Made by a program: the position numbers and the translations under genes
Shown: in pieces, positions 53,801 through 63,435 of the stretch
Numbering within the stretch: the stretch's first letter is position 1
Layout: every line of letters starts with the position of its first letter
DNA from: Limnomonas spitsbergensis
Taxonomy: Eukaryota; Chlorophyta; Chlorophyceae; Chlamydomonadales
Direction of reading: 5' to 3'
Assembly (NCBI GenBank): GCA_037349105.1
Contig: JAYJMM010000097.1
Coordinates: 1,922,001-1,986,000 of the forward strand
DNA length: 64,000 nucleotides
The notes under the pieces: model-generated
Database searches by the model: none
The model's input: only the letters and a program-made list of their open reading frames with translations
Told to the model about the DNA's origin: nothing

Positions 53801-56800
53801 GGACTGCACCCAAGGACTGCACCCAAGGACTGCACCCAAGGACTGCACCCAACGACTGCACCCAAGGACTGCACCCAAGGACTGCACCCAAGGACTGCAC
53901 CCAAGGACTGCACCCAAGGACTGCACCCAAGGACTGCACCCAAGGACTGCACCCAAGGACTGCACCCAACGACTGCACCCAAGGACTGCACCCAAGGACC
54001 ATCCGGCCACAGAGTGGTACCCAAGGACTGCACCCAAGGACTGCACCCAACGACTGCACCCAAGGACTGCACCCAAGGACTGCACCCAAGGACTGCACCC
54101 AAGGACTGCACCCAAGGACCATCCGGCCACAGAGTGGTACCCAAGGACTGCACCCAAGGACTGCACCCAACGACTGCACCCAAGGACTGCACCCAAGGAC
54201 TGCACCCAAGGACTGCACCCAAGGACTGCACCCAACAACTGCACCCAAGGACTGCACCCAAGGACTGCACCCAAGGACTGCACCCAAGGACTGCACCCAA
54301 GGACTGCACCCAAGGACTGCACCCAAGGACTGCACCCAAGGACTGCACCCAAGGACTGCACCCAAGGACTGCACCCAACGACTGCACCCAAGGACTGCAC
54401 CCAAGGACTGCACCCAAGGACTGCACCCAAGGACTGCACCCAACGACTGCACCCAACGACTGCACCCAAGGACCATCCGGCCACAGAGTGGTACCCAAGG
54501 ACTGCACCCAAGGACTGCACCCAAGGACTGCACCCAAGGACTGCACCCAAGGACTGCACCCAACGACTGCACCCAAGGACTGCACCCAAGGACCATCCGG
54601 CCACAGAGTGGTACCCAAGGACTGCACCCAAGGACTGCACCCAACGACTGCACCCAAGGACTGCACCCAAGGACTGCACCCAAGGACTGCACCCAAGGAC
54701 TGCACCCAAGGACCATCCGGCCACAGAGTGGTACCCAAGGACTGCACCCAAGGACTGCACCCAACGACTGCACCCAAGGACTGCACCCAAGGACTGCACC
54801 CAAGGACTGCACCCAAGGACTGCACCCAACGACTGCACCCAAGGACTGCACCCAAGGACTGCACCCAAGGACTGCACCCAAGGACTGCACCCAAGGACTG
54901 CACCCAAGGACTGCACCCAAGGACTGCACCCAAGGACTGCACCCAAGGACTGCACCCAACGACTGCACCCAAGGACTGCACCCAAGGACTGCACCCAACG
55001 ACTGCACCCAAGGACTGCACCCAAGGACTGCACCCAACGACTGCACCCAACGACTGCACCCAAGGACCATCCGGCCACAGAGTGGTACCCAAGGACTGCA
55101 CCCAAGGACTGCACCCAACGACTGCACCCAAGGACTGCACCCAAGGACTGCACCCAAGGACTGCACCCAAGTACTGCACCCAAGGACCATCCGGCCACAG
55201 AGTGGTACCGAAGGACTGCACCCAAGGACTGCACCCAACGACTGCACCCAAGGACTGCACCCAAGGACTGCACCCAAGGACTGCACCCAAGGACTGCACC
55301 CAAAGACTGCACCCAAGGACTGCACCCAACGACTGCACCCAAGGACTGCACCCAAGGACTGCACCCAAGGACTGCACCCAAGGACTGCACCCAAGGACTG
55401 CACCCAAGGACTGCACCCAAGGACTGCACCCAAGGACTGCACCCAAGGACTGCACCCAAGGACTGCACCCAAGGACTGCACCCAAGGACTGCACCCAAGG
55501 ACTGCACCCAAGGACTGCACCCAAGGACTGCACCCAACGACTGCACCCAAGGACTGCACCCAAGGACTGCACCCAAGGACTGCACCCAAGGACTGCACCC
55601 AAGGACCATCCGGCCACAGAGTGGTACCCAAGGACTGCACCCAAGGACTGCACCCAACGACTGCACCCAAGGACTGCACCCAAGGACTGCACCCAAGGAC
55701 TGCACCCAAGGACTGCACCCAACGACTGCACCCAACGACTGCACCCAAGGACTGCACCCAAGGACTGCACCCAAGGACTGCACCCAAGGACTGCACCCAA
55801 GGACTGCACCCAAGGACTGCACCCAAGGACTGCACCCAAGGACTGCACCCAAGGACTGCACCCAAGGACTGCACCCAAGGACTGCACCCAAGGACTGCAC
55901 CCAAGGACTGCACCCAAGGACTGCACCCAAGGACTGCACCCAAGGACTGCACCCAAGGACTGCACCCAAGGACTGCACCCAAGGACTGCACCCAAGGACT
56001 GCACCCAAGGACTGCACCCAACGACTGCACCCAAGGACTGCACCCAAGGACTGCACCCAAGGACTGCACCCAAGGACTGCACCCAAGGACTGCACCCAAG
56101 GACTGCACCCAAGGACTGCACCCAAGGACTGCACCCAAGGACTGCACCCAAGGACTGCACCCAAGGACTGCACCCAAGGACTGCACCCAAGGACTGCACC
56201 CAAGGACTGCACCCAAGGACTGCACCCAAGGACTGCACCCAAGGACTGCACCCAAGGACTGCACCCAAGGACTGCACCCAAGGACTGCACCCAAGGACTG
56301 CACCCAAGGACTGCACCCAAGGACTGCACCCAAGGACTGCACCCAAGGACTGCACCCAAGGACTGCACCCAAGGACTGCACCCAAGGACTGCACCCAAGG
56401 ACTGCACCCAAGGACTGCACCCAAGGACTGCACCCAAGGACTGCACCCAAGGACTGCACCCAAGGACTGCACCCAAGGACTGCACCCAAGGACTGCACCC
56501 AACGACTGCACCCAAGGACTGCACCCAAGGACTGCACCCAAGGACTGCACCCAAGGACTGCACCCAAGGACTGCACCCAAGGACTGCACCCAAGGACTGC
56601 ACCCAAGGACTGCACCCAAGGACTGCACCCAAGGACTGCACCCAAGGACTGCACCCAAGGACTGCACCCAAGGACTGCACCCAAGGACTGCACCCAAGGA
56701 CTGCACCCAAGGACTGCACCCAAGGACTGCACCCAAGGACTGCACCCAAGGACTGCACCCAAGGACTGCACCCAAGGACTGCACCCAAGGACTGCACCCA

Positions 56801-59800
56801 AGGACTGCACCCAAGGACTGCACCCAAGGACTGCACCCAAGGACTGCACCCAAGGACTGCACCCAAGGACTGCACCCAAGGACTGCACCCAAGGACTGCA
56901 CCCAAGGACTGCACCCAAGGACTGCACCCAAGGACTGCACCCAAGGACTGCACCCAAGGACTGCACCCAAGGACTGCACCCAAGGACTGCACCCAAGGAC
57001 TGCACCCAAGGACTGCACCCAAGGACTGCACCCAAGGACTGCACCCAAGGACTGCACCCAAGGACTGCACCCAAGGACTGCACCCAAGGACTGCACCCAA
57101 GGACTGCACCCAAGGACTGCACCCAAGGACTGCACCCAAGGACTGCACCCAAGGACTGCACCCAAGGACTGCACCCAAGGACTGCACCCAAGGACTGCAC
57201 CCAAGGACTGCACCCAAGGACTGCACCCAAGGACTGCACCCAAGGACTGCACCCAAGGACTGCACCCAAGGACTGCACCCAAGGACTGCACCCAAGGACT
57301 GCACCCAACGACTGCACCCAAGGACTGCACCCAAGGACTGCACCCAAGGACTGCACCCAAGGACTGCACCCAAGGACTGCACCCAAGGACTGCACCCAAG
57401 GACTGCACCCAAGGACTGCACCCAAGGACTGCACCCAAGGACTGCACCCAAGGACTGCACCCAACGACTGCACCCAAGGACTGCACCCAAGGACTGCACC
57501 CAAGGACTGCACCCAAGGACTGCACCCAAGGACTGCACCCAAGGACTGCACCCAAGGACTGCACCCAAGGACTGCACCCAAGGACTGCACCCAAGGACTG
57601 CACCCAAGGACTGCACCCAAGGACTGCACCCAAGGACTGCACCCAAGGACTGCACCCAAGGACTGCACCCAAGGACTGCACCCAAGGACTGCACCCAAGG
57701 ACTGCACCCAAGGACTGCACCCAAGGACTGCACCCAAGGACTGCACCCAAGGACTGCACCCAAGGACTGCACCCAAGGACTGCACCCAAGGACTGCACCC
57801 AAGGACTGCACCCAAGGACTGCACCCAAGGACTGCACCCAAGGACTGCACCCAAGGACTGCACCCAAGGACTGCACCCAAGGACTGCACCCAAGGACTGC
57901 ACCCAAGGACTGCACCCAAGGACTGCACCCAAGGACTGCACCCAAGGACTGCACCCAAGGACTGCACCCAAGGACTGCACCCAAGGACTGCACCCAAGGA
58001 CTGCACCCAAGGACTGCACCCAAGGACTGCACCCAAGGACTGCACCCAAGGACTGCACCCAAGGACTGCACCCAAGGACTGCACCCAAGGACTGCACCCA
58101 AGGACTGCACCCAAGGACTGCACCCAAGGACTGCACCCAAGGACTGCACCCAAGGACTGCACCCAAGGACTGCACCCAAGGACTGCACCCAAGGACTGCA
58201 CCCAAGGACTGCACCCAAGGACTGCACCCAAGGACTGCACCCAAGGACTGCACCCAAGGACTGCACCCAAGGACTGCACCCAAGGACTGCACCCAAGGAC
58301 TGCACCCAAGGACTGCACCCAAGGACTGCACCCAAGGACTGCACCCAAGGACTGCACCCAAGGACTGCACCCAAGGACTGCACCCAAGGACTGCACCCAA
58401 GGACTGCACCCAAGGACTGCACCCAAGGACTGCACCCAAGGACTGCACCCAAGGACTGCACCCAAGGACTGCACCCAAGGACTGCACCCAAGGACTGCAC
58501 CCAAGGACTGCACCCAAGGACTGCACCCAAGGACTGCACCCAAGGACTGCACCCAAGGACTGCACCCAAGGACTGCACCCAAGGACTGCACCCAAGGACT
58601 GCACCCAAGGACTGCACCCAAGGACTGCACCCAAGGACTGCACCCAAGGACTGCACCCAAGGACTGCACCCAAGGACTGCACCCAAGGACTGCACCCAAG
58701 GACCATCCGGCCACAGAGTGGTACCCAAGCGCACCTTATTTGAAGCCAGCGGGTCCACACCAATGTTGGCGCACATTTGATGGAAGCGAGCTCTGAACTC
58801 CGGGTCCTTCCGGATCTCAGATCTATGCTTCATGGCAAACTCCTGAGGACAACAAAGAGATTTGTGAAGAAAACCAAGGGGCATATATTCGAACCATTTT
58901 GCTTGAATTGATAGGAATCAAATAAAACTACCGAAGAAGAAGGACTAGCGGGGACAGGAGACACGATTAGGAGACAGGAAGACGTAGAGAGGCAACAGGA
59001 GACAGGAAGACAAGTCAAACAAATAAGCCAAAAGCATGGAGAGAGGAAACCAAAGTCAAGAGAAACCCAATAATACACAACTGAAAGAAATAATCCCAGG
59101 ATACCGGTACAAGAGCACACTTGCCCTTTTGAGGGTGCGGCAGACATCACATTTTAACAAAACTGCATGCAGAGGGTCTATCTTTCTTGAGCTATACTGC
59201 TTAAGTCATGGGCAAGGAGGAGTTTCAACACTGCTCATGTCGCTCATGGCAAGGTTTGATGATCCAATGCACGTCACAGCAAGTGAGCCTTGCAAGGTTT
59301 CAAGATATGAGGCCCTTGTTGAGGGAATGTGGGCCATAATCTCACCTCGAGCTTGGTCTTGAACAGCACCATCTGGTCCTTCATAGCTTGAAGGTTGCTC
59401 GACCTGACCTCATCTCCCACATTCTTGTACGTCGCCTGAGGAGGCAGCACAGGCAAGCCATGGAACGGTGATAAGCATGCCCTGCCGAAAACTCTTTAAT
59501 GCTCACTGAGGGTGATGTAAGGTTAAATGCTGGGCCTTTCAACTCAAGTCAGATGCAGCATCAGAAGTCGATAACAACAGTGCATGGCACAATTTCCCAT
59601 AATGGTGCCAATGCGGGACATGGGCACAAGGCCATGCAATAAAAACACCAAACCGGAAGGCACACGTATGTGTCAAAGGGCATCTTTCGCATCGAGGCCA
59701 ATATCAAGAGAGGAGATAGTAAATCCTCCTACACAAAACAGCATTGAAATCCCATGCATTGTTTAAAGGGAATGGGGCCTTGTCCATACCTTAGCCTGGG

Positions 59801-59840
59801 CAGCATGGTGCAGGCCACTGATGCCGACGCCTCGTCGCAT
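44633..59840 (-). CDS. SNF8: SNF8 / VPS22, ESCRT-II subunit; six exons, intact
   Basis: The six exons join in phase to encode 246 residues, close to the ~250 of plant and animal VPS22. Exons: 59840-59790, 59435-59346, 58842-58735, 45828-45649, 45285-45151, 44809-44633; all introns are GT-AG. Recognised blocks: start [43 protein letters not shown] then [45 protein letters not shown] then GELNMD; ending [10 protein letters not shown]. In characterised ESCRT-II, VPS22 pairs with VPS36 and two VPS25 copies on endosomes, linking ESCRT-I to ESCRT-III in multivesicular-body sorting. An N-terminal helical region (exons 1-3) precedes two winged-helix domains (exons 4-5 and 6). Every intron is ordinary except the third, 12,906 bp, which is almost entirely a 13-bp tandem repeat. 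No frameshift or stop was found in the exons. Confidence 0.93.
45151..45285 (-). CDS. SNF8: SNF8 exon 5
   Basis: Forty-five codons, [13 protein letters not shown] to NKILELAQ, after CCCAAAG and before GTGAGC. End of the first winged-helix domain and linker. Intron 4 is 363 bp. Confidence 0.93.
45649..45828 (-). CDS. SNF8: SNF8 exon 4, downstream of the giant intron
   Basis: Sixty codons beginning [17 protein letters not shown], after the acceptor CCCTTTAG, and ending DPVSEDDV before GTACGT. This is the start of the first winged-helix domain and carries the most conserved block of the family. Confidence 0.93.
46131..58728 (-). repeat. 12.6-kb array of a 13-bp unit filling SNF8 intron 3
   Basis: The transcribed-strand unit is TTGGGTGCAGTCC (+ strand GGACTGCACCCAA), repeated about 950 times at very high identity. 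The main variant changes one base (GGACTG to CGACTG on the + strand). A 29-bp compound unit (same ends plus 16 extra bases) occurs about 21 times between 50813 and 55640 and once at the exon 3 edge (58700-58728). In the 51-55 kb zone, compound units are often 119-120 bp apart (29 + 7x13), giving a higher-order repeat. Because 13 is not a multiple of three and the unit contains no stop in any frame, all six frames are open for kilobases; those ORFs are not genes. Intron 3 runs from 58734 to 45829. Confidence 0.97.
58735..58842 (-). CDS. SNF8: SNF8 exon 3, upstream of the giant intron
   Basis: Thirty-six codons, from EFAMKH to DPLASNK, between CCTCAG and the donor GTGCGC. The donor is six bases from the first TTGGGT of the repeat array. 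Intron 2 is 503 bp. Confidence 0.93.
59346..59435 (-). CDS. SNF8: SNF8 exon 2
   Basis: Thirty codons ([20 protein letters not shown] onward) between CTCAG and GTGAGA. They form the first amphipathic helix of the N-terminal region. Intron 1 is 354 bp. Confidence 0.92.
59790..59840 (-). CDS. SNF8: SNF8 exon 1 (start codon exon)
   Basis: Seventeen codons from ATG, reading [17 protein letters not shown], followed by the donor GTATGG. The MRR-GVG opening is the conserved N-terminus of VPS22 proteins, which fixes the start. Confidence 0.9.
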
Positions 59841-60600
59841 GGGGAGGGCTATAAAAGGAAATTATCCTCCTGCTATAAATTATATCACGGCGACGACTTG
59901 AAATGAGGCTCGGGTGTAGGTGACGCGGGGGAAGTAAGGCATCGCGGGCGATCTCTGATTGATAGAAAGCAGGGCCTGGTCGAATGTTCCTTACAGCAGG
60001 GCCTCCTATCAAGCCTCGTGTCCAGGAGGATGGTACTGTGGCTATGTGTAGGGGGCGCACTGGCTCAGTAGATACTCCCGCTCCCAAACCCTGCAAAGCA
60101 GCGGACTCAACCGCCCCACGTGCCCTGCCCTCGTGTGACTTGCCCCCCAAATCGCTTGGAGAAATACGCTACCGGTTTCTGTCAATAGTGTTGCCGATAT
60201 GTGGGTATTGTGTCATCGATGCTACGATGTTTCCGGGTTCCACACACACTATTGAACCAATTTTGAAGGGAAGCGCCTGCATCACGCTTTTAGACAAACG
60301 CTCCTCCAAGGACTCGCCTACCTACCACCGGAAATCCTCCAGTTTTGCAACGTGGCGTGGAAAACGGCATTTTAGATTTGACGTGATCATCTCATTATAC
60401 AACACGTGCAATCAGGTTGCTGTTGCGCAGCACGAAAAAGGCGTCACGTCGCACACGCCAGCTTGGCATGCCTGAGAGATGGGCCGACAGCTAGACCTGT
60501 GCGCATTATCCAGCCTGCTCATTATCCTGTGATAAGGTCCCAACTCTCCTGTGATAAGGTCCCAACCCATCCCAACAACCAAGGCATGTCCCACAGGCCA
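59841..60600. other. Upstream flank of SNF8
   Basis: Expected 5' untranslated and promoter region of SNF8 on the minus strand. A + strand frame (59984-60475) passes through but has no recognisable domain, and I do not call it. No clear core promoter element was identified. Confidence 0.4.
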
Positions 60601-60941
60601 GTGATCATTTTACCATTATTTGCCGATGTACCACGGCTGCATGTCGTGCCTTCGAGCTTTGAGCGGGCACAGGGGTGTAACGTTTTTGACATGTCGTGCC
60701 TTCATTCTTCACCCACCGAAAAGGGGCAATGCATGGCTATGCATACACAAAGCATGGAGAGGCACCCCCTTTTTGTCTGGTGGGTGAACTTGCTATCCTT
60801 TCTTTCCTAGTTTCCTGTTATGCCTTCTCCCTTGACTTTCTTGCTGACGTGGCCGAGCTTCAGTTCAGCATGGCCCAGAGGTGTAATGTCATGAACACAA
60901 AGCATGGAGAAGCTTATTTAGTTTATCCATGTTGAGTCAAG
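60601..60941 (+). repeat. Dispersed GAGCTT ... CAGAGGTGTAACGT motif copies
   Basis: Copies at about 60650-60695 and 60850-60895 on the + strand share GAGCTT, GGCCCAGAGGTGTAA(C/T)GT(C/T) and a following ATG or TTGAC, and a third occurs at 61517-61555. The same motif lies inverted at 44107-44305 on the other side of SNF8. It may be the conserved 3' end of a short retroelement family. Confidence 0.55.
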
Positions 60942-61196
60942 GTGGGGATGTGGGAGGGAGCGGAGTTACTGATGGCACGCTGCTGCCAGCGGTGTTGGGC
61001 ACGGGGGGATAGCGAGCAGGTAGAGGATGCGCTGCATGTGTGCTTCCAGTGCCCTAGTGTCAGGGAGCAGTTACGGGAGCGGGGGTGGGCGGGTCCTCAG
61101 GGCGCTGCCACTAACTTCCACCAGTTGTACCAGGCTGAGCATGGGTGGGACGCACTTGCTTTTGTGGACTGTGCTGTGGGCATTATTGAGGGTTAG
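60942..61196 (+). pseudogene. Zinc-finger tail of a LINE reverse transcriptase (fragment)
   Basis: A frame of 84 codons contains CQRCWARGDSEQVEDALHVC followed by FQCPSVREQLRERG, a C-x2-C plus H-x-C-x2-C pattern like the zinc-binding tail after the reverse transcriptase in non-LTR retrotransposons. The upstream catalytic part is absent. Assignment is by pattern only. Confidence 0.45.
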
Positions 61197-61559
61197 TCTC
61201 CAGGGTTTCTGAGGCCGATGTCGTTGGCCTTTCTGGCCTTCTTTTTTTGTTGTTGATGTTGTTGTTTGCCCCCTTTTCAGTTTCTTCTCTTCTCCCTTCT
61301 GATCAGTGGGGCGCCCTCGCGGCCAAGCAGGGGTGGGATACGCTTGCTTCTGGACTTTTCTTTTCTTAGAGGCTTTGTTGAGGGCTAGTCTCTAGTGGGA
61401 CTCAGGTGTTGGACTTGGTCTGCTTTGCGTTCCCGGCCTCTCCTTTTGTTCCTTTCCCCCTCTCTTCCTTTAGTTCCTTCTTTACTCCCTTCTGAACAGT
61501 TGGGCGCCCACGCGGCTGAGCTTTGAGCGGGCCCAGAGGTGTAACGTTATTGACTGACG
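61197..61559. other. Pyrimidine-rich gene-free stretch
   Basis: Two partly similar blocks (around 61190-61330 and 61380-61510), each with GGGCTAGTCTC or GGTTAGTCTCCA and a TCTCTTCTCCCTTCTGATCAG-like pyrimidine tract followed by GGGCGCCC. They are probably a duplicated LINE 3' flank. No gene seen. Confidence 0.45.
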
Positions 61560-61880
61560 GCACGGCCAATTTATCCTTGACCCTGTATCTCAAGCGCAAA
61601 CTGCAGGGATTGTGCCTTCCCAGTCCGATGAGAGTGAAGGAAGCAGGATTCAGTTTCTCACCCGTCAGCGCAGGCAGTCAGAGAACTTGCCTTCCCAGCC
61701 CGAGGGTTACCGGTCCTAGGTTTAGCTTCTTACCCTTACCCTTGACCCTACAACTCTCAGTGCAAATTGTCGGGGAATGTGGTTGCCCAGCCAGAGGGTT
61801 AAGGGTTCCAGGGTTCCTTTCTATACCCTAAACTCTTCGGTGCGAACTATTGGGGAACGTTCCTGCCCAGCCCGAGGCAG
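61560..61880. repeat. Degenerate ~88-bp tandem repeat
   Basis: About four diverged units share CTTCCCAGCCCGAGGGTTA, a CCTTGACCCTA or ACCCTAAACTCTC block and TGCAAACTGTCGGGGAA. The CCCTAAAC and GGGTTTAG words echo plant-type telomere sequence but the period is far longer. It overlaps the very end of the sulfotransferase-like exon. Confidence 0.6.
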
Positions 61881-62010
61881 GTCCGAGGGACTCCATGAGG
61901 CGGTACAGCTCTTGGTTGGCCGACGCGTAAAAGCGGTACAAGTGGTCGATAGCCTCCTCGTAATCCTTCTCGTAGTTTTCGGGGTAGGGTTTGCTGTTGC
62001 TCTTGCTCTC
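61828..62010 (-). CDS. Sulfotransferase-like gene, last exon
   Basis: Sixty codons and a stop, after the acceptor CTGCCAG. Core text YPENYEKDYEEAIDHLYRF then YASANQELYRLMESLG corresponds to the C-terminal helix of sulfotransferase domains, where an L-x2-F/Y-Y/F-x-P/S-x-N-x2-L-Y-x-L-M/L pattern is usual. The last ~17 residues run into a degenerate tandem repeat and are not conserved. It joins in phase to the exon at 62531-62614 and encodes a putative Golgi or cytosolic sulfate-transferring enzyme; the substrate cannot be told. Confidence 0.6.
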   Translation of the reverse strand, partial: ESKSNSKPYPENYEKDYEEAIDHLYRFYASANQELYRLMESLGPASGWAGTFPNSSHRRV

Positions 62011-62419
62011 CTGGCAGGAGTTGCAGCGACGCGTCAAATGAAAACCATGAGATTAGTTAGAGGGTTTCCTTTATATCAGTGTTTATTCCAGTCCACATCA
62101 GAGCACCTTAGACAGGTGGCTGGGCAGCCACCACTGGGCCGATGGGGACCAAACCTTGACCGATCAACAGCCAGGTGGCCAAGGTAGCACAGGATGGAGG
62201 CACCTTGCTGCACCAGGCTTATGCGGCCGTGGAGCGCTATTTTGCTGAATTGTAGAAGATAGCCTGATGCAGCCTAATTAAATCATGTTCTGCATGAAAT
62301 GTTCCAAGATGCTCACCAAGTGGGTGATCCCTTCGTCCATACCCCAGCAGGGCATACCGGCATTTTTTTACCTGTATTTATCGATTACGATTCCAGCCGA
62401 GAGCTCGAATCGCCAGCTA

Positions 62420-62421
<2 letters not shown>

Positions 62422-62453
<32 letters not shown>
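62422..62453 (+). repeat. (TG)16 microsatellite
   Basis: Thirty-two bases of pure TG dinucleotide in the intron between the two sulfotransferase-like exons. Confidence 0.98.
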
Positions 62454-62454
<1 letters not shown>

Positions 62455-62530
62455 ATACATGCGTGTGGCAGAATTATTTTTACGGGTTGAGGCCTTGCGG
62501 GTTTCAACCATACACTTGCCGCCTCCTCAC

Positions 62531-62614
62531 CTCGCCTTTCGGTTTCATGAGCTTGGGGTTCTGCCCCAGGAACTTGAGCACCTGCCTCAAGATGCGCTCT
62601 GGGTCTTCACGCAT
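62531..62614 (-). CDS. Sulfotransferase-like gene, penultimate exon
   Basis: Twenty-eight codons, REDPERILRQVLKFLGQ then NPKLMKPKGE, between CTGCAG and GTGAGG. L-R-x-D-P-E then L-x2-V-L-x-F-L-G is the typical segment just before the C-terminal helix in sulfotransferases. The exons with the 5'-phosphosulfate and 3'-phosphate loops were not found in the window; an exon-like piece at about 62705-62815 is possible but unresolved, so the gene is annotated as a 3' fragment. Confidence 0.6.
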
Positions 62615-62859
62615 CTGCAGGATGAAGCATACAGCAGCGATTATTCCAGATTCCTTCAGCTACACATGAGCTTCACATCAGCTACATATCAGCTACAACA
62701 CGGCCTTAGGCCGGCAGGGCTTGTTGAAGTAAGTCATCTTGCCTGGGCCGCCGGCCGTGGGCTGTTCAACATTTGGTTCCCATTTGCCCAGTGGTGGCCG
62801 CCATGCGGCCTCTCATAGGCGACCTCGTGCACACTGAAATAAAACACTGACATTCACTC

Positions 62860-63075
62860 GCAAATTGTCACATCATTGTCATACTTGATGCACATGGCCA
62901 CATGATTGTCACACATCACACATGTGGTCATACAATTGCCACACATCACACACTTGTAACTTATCGCACATGTGGTCACACTTTCGTCACACAGCACCCC
63001 ATTGCCAAACATCATGCGCATGGTTGCACAATGGATATGCAAATATTGCACAACATGCACATGGGTCAGGTGGGC
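62860..63075. repeat. Degenerate CACACATCACACATGTGGTCA repeats
   Basis: About nine imperfect units of roughly 20-24 bp built from CACATG, GTCACAC and ATTGTCA words. Decayed tandem array. Short ORFs over it are by-products. Confidence 0.8.
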
Positions 63076-63340
63076 ATGCACTGGGCACTTGGCAAGGGGG
63101 AGGGTCACTTTTCCCACATGCTCCTCACTCTATACAGGAGCATCAGCCTTTTTCAGGGAAAACAGGAAAAGGGAACTGACGTCTATCACCATCTTTTCCC
63201 ACTTTTTTTCCCATAGAAAACATGACCCACAGAACTGTTTTGGGGCGGAAAATATGATCTGCGGCACGGCCTCCGTGCTGTCCTGCAAAAGCAGTGGCTG
63301 CGGCTCTCCGCATCCAATAATGTTTCCAGTCCATACACTT
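63076..63340. other. Gene-free stretch
   Basis: No supported gene. Two partial repeats of GGGGCGGAAAATATGATCTGCGG-like sequence around 63230-63290 reflect local duplication only. Confidence 0.35.
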
Positions 63341-63435
63341 AAGAGTTGCAGGGGGACAGGTTTAGAGTTCAGATTTCAGGGTTAAGAGTTGAGAATGTAG
63401 GGTTTAGAGTTGAAAATTTAGGGTTGAGATTTTAT
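63341..63435 (+). repeat. Degenerate TTTAGGG-like interstitial telomeric repeat
   Basis: GGTTTAGAGTT, CAGGGTTAAGAGTT, GTAGGGTTTAGAGTTG and TTTAGGGTTGAG follow one another, each a corrupted TTTAGGG pair. Plant-type telomeric repeats are TTTAGGG. Heavy decay indicates an old interstitial site. Confidence 0.5.

Noticed and set aside
46131..58728. CRISPR array
   Set aside because: Head-to-tail units without unique spacers in a eukaryotic intron.
45935..58884. Open frames of about 2,200-4,300 codons on both strands
   Set aside because: They are produced by a 13-bp repeat with no stop codon in any frame. They share no start context or codon signature, and all lie in an SNF8 intron.
59984..60475. 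A 163-codon + strand ORF upstream of SNF8
   Set aside because: No recognisable domain or motif and no supporting context; a chance frame in the promoter region is as likely.
62285..62818. A 177-codon + strand ORF
   Set aside because: It runs through a (TG)16 microsatellite and antisense to two exon-like segments with proper splice sites and sulfotransferase similarity.
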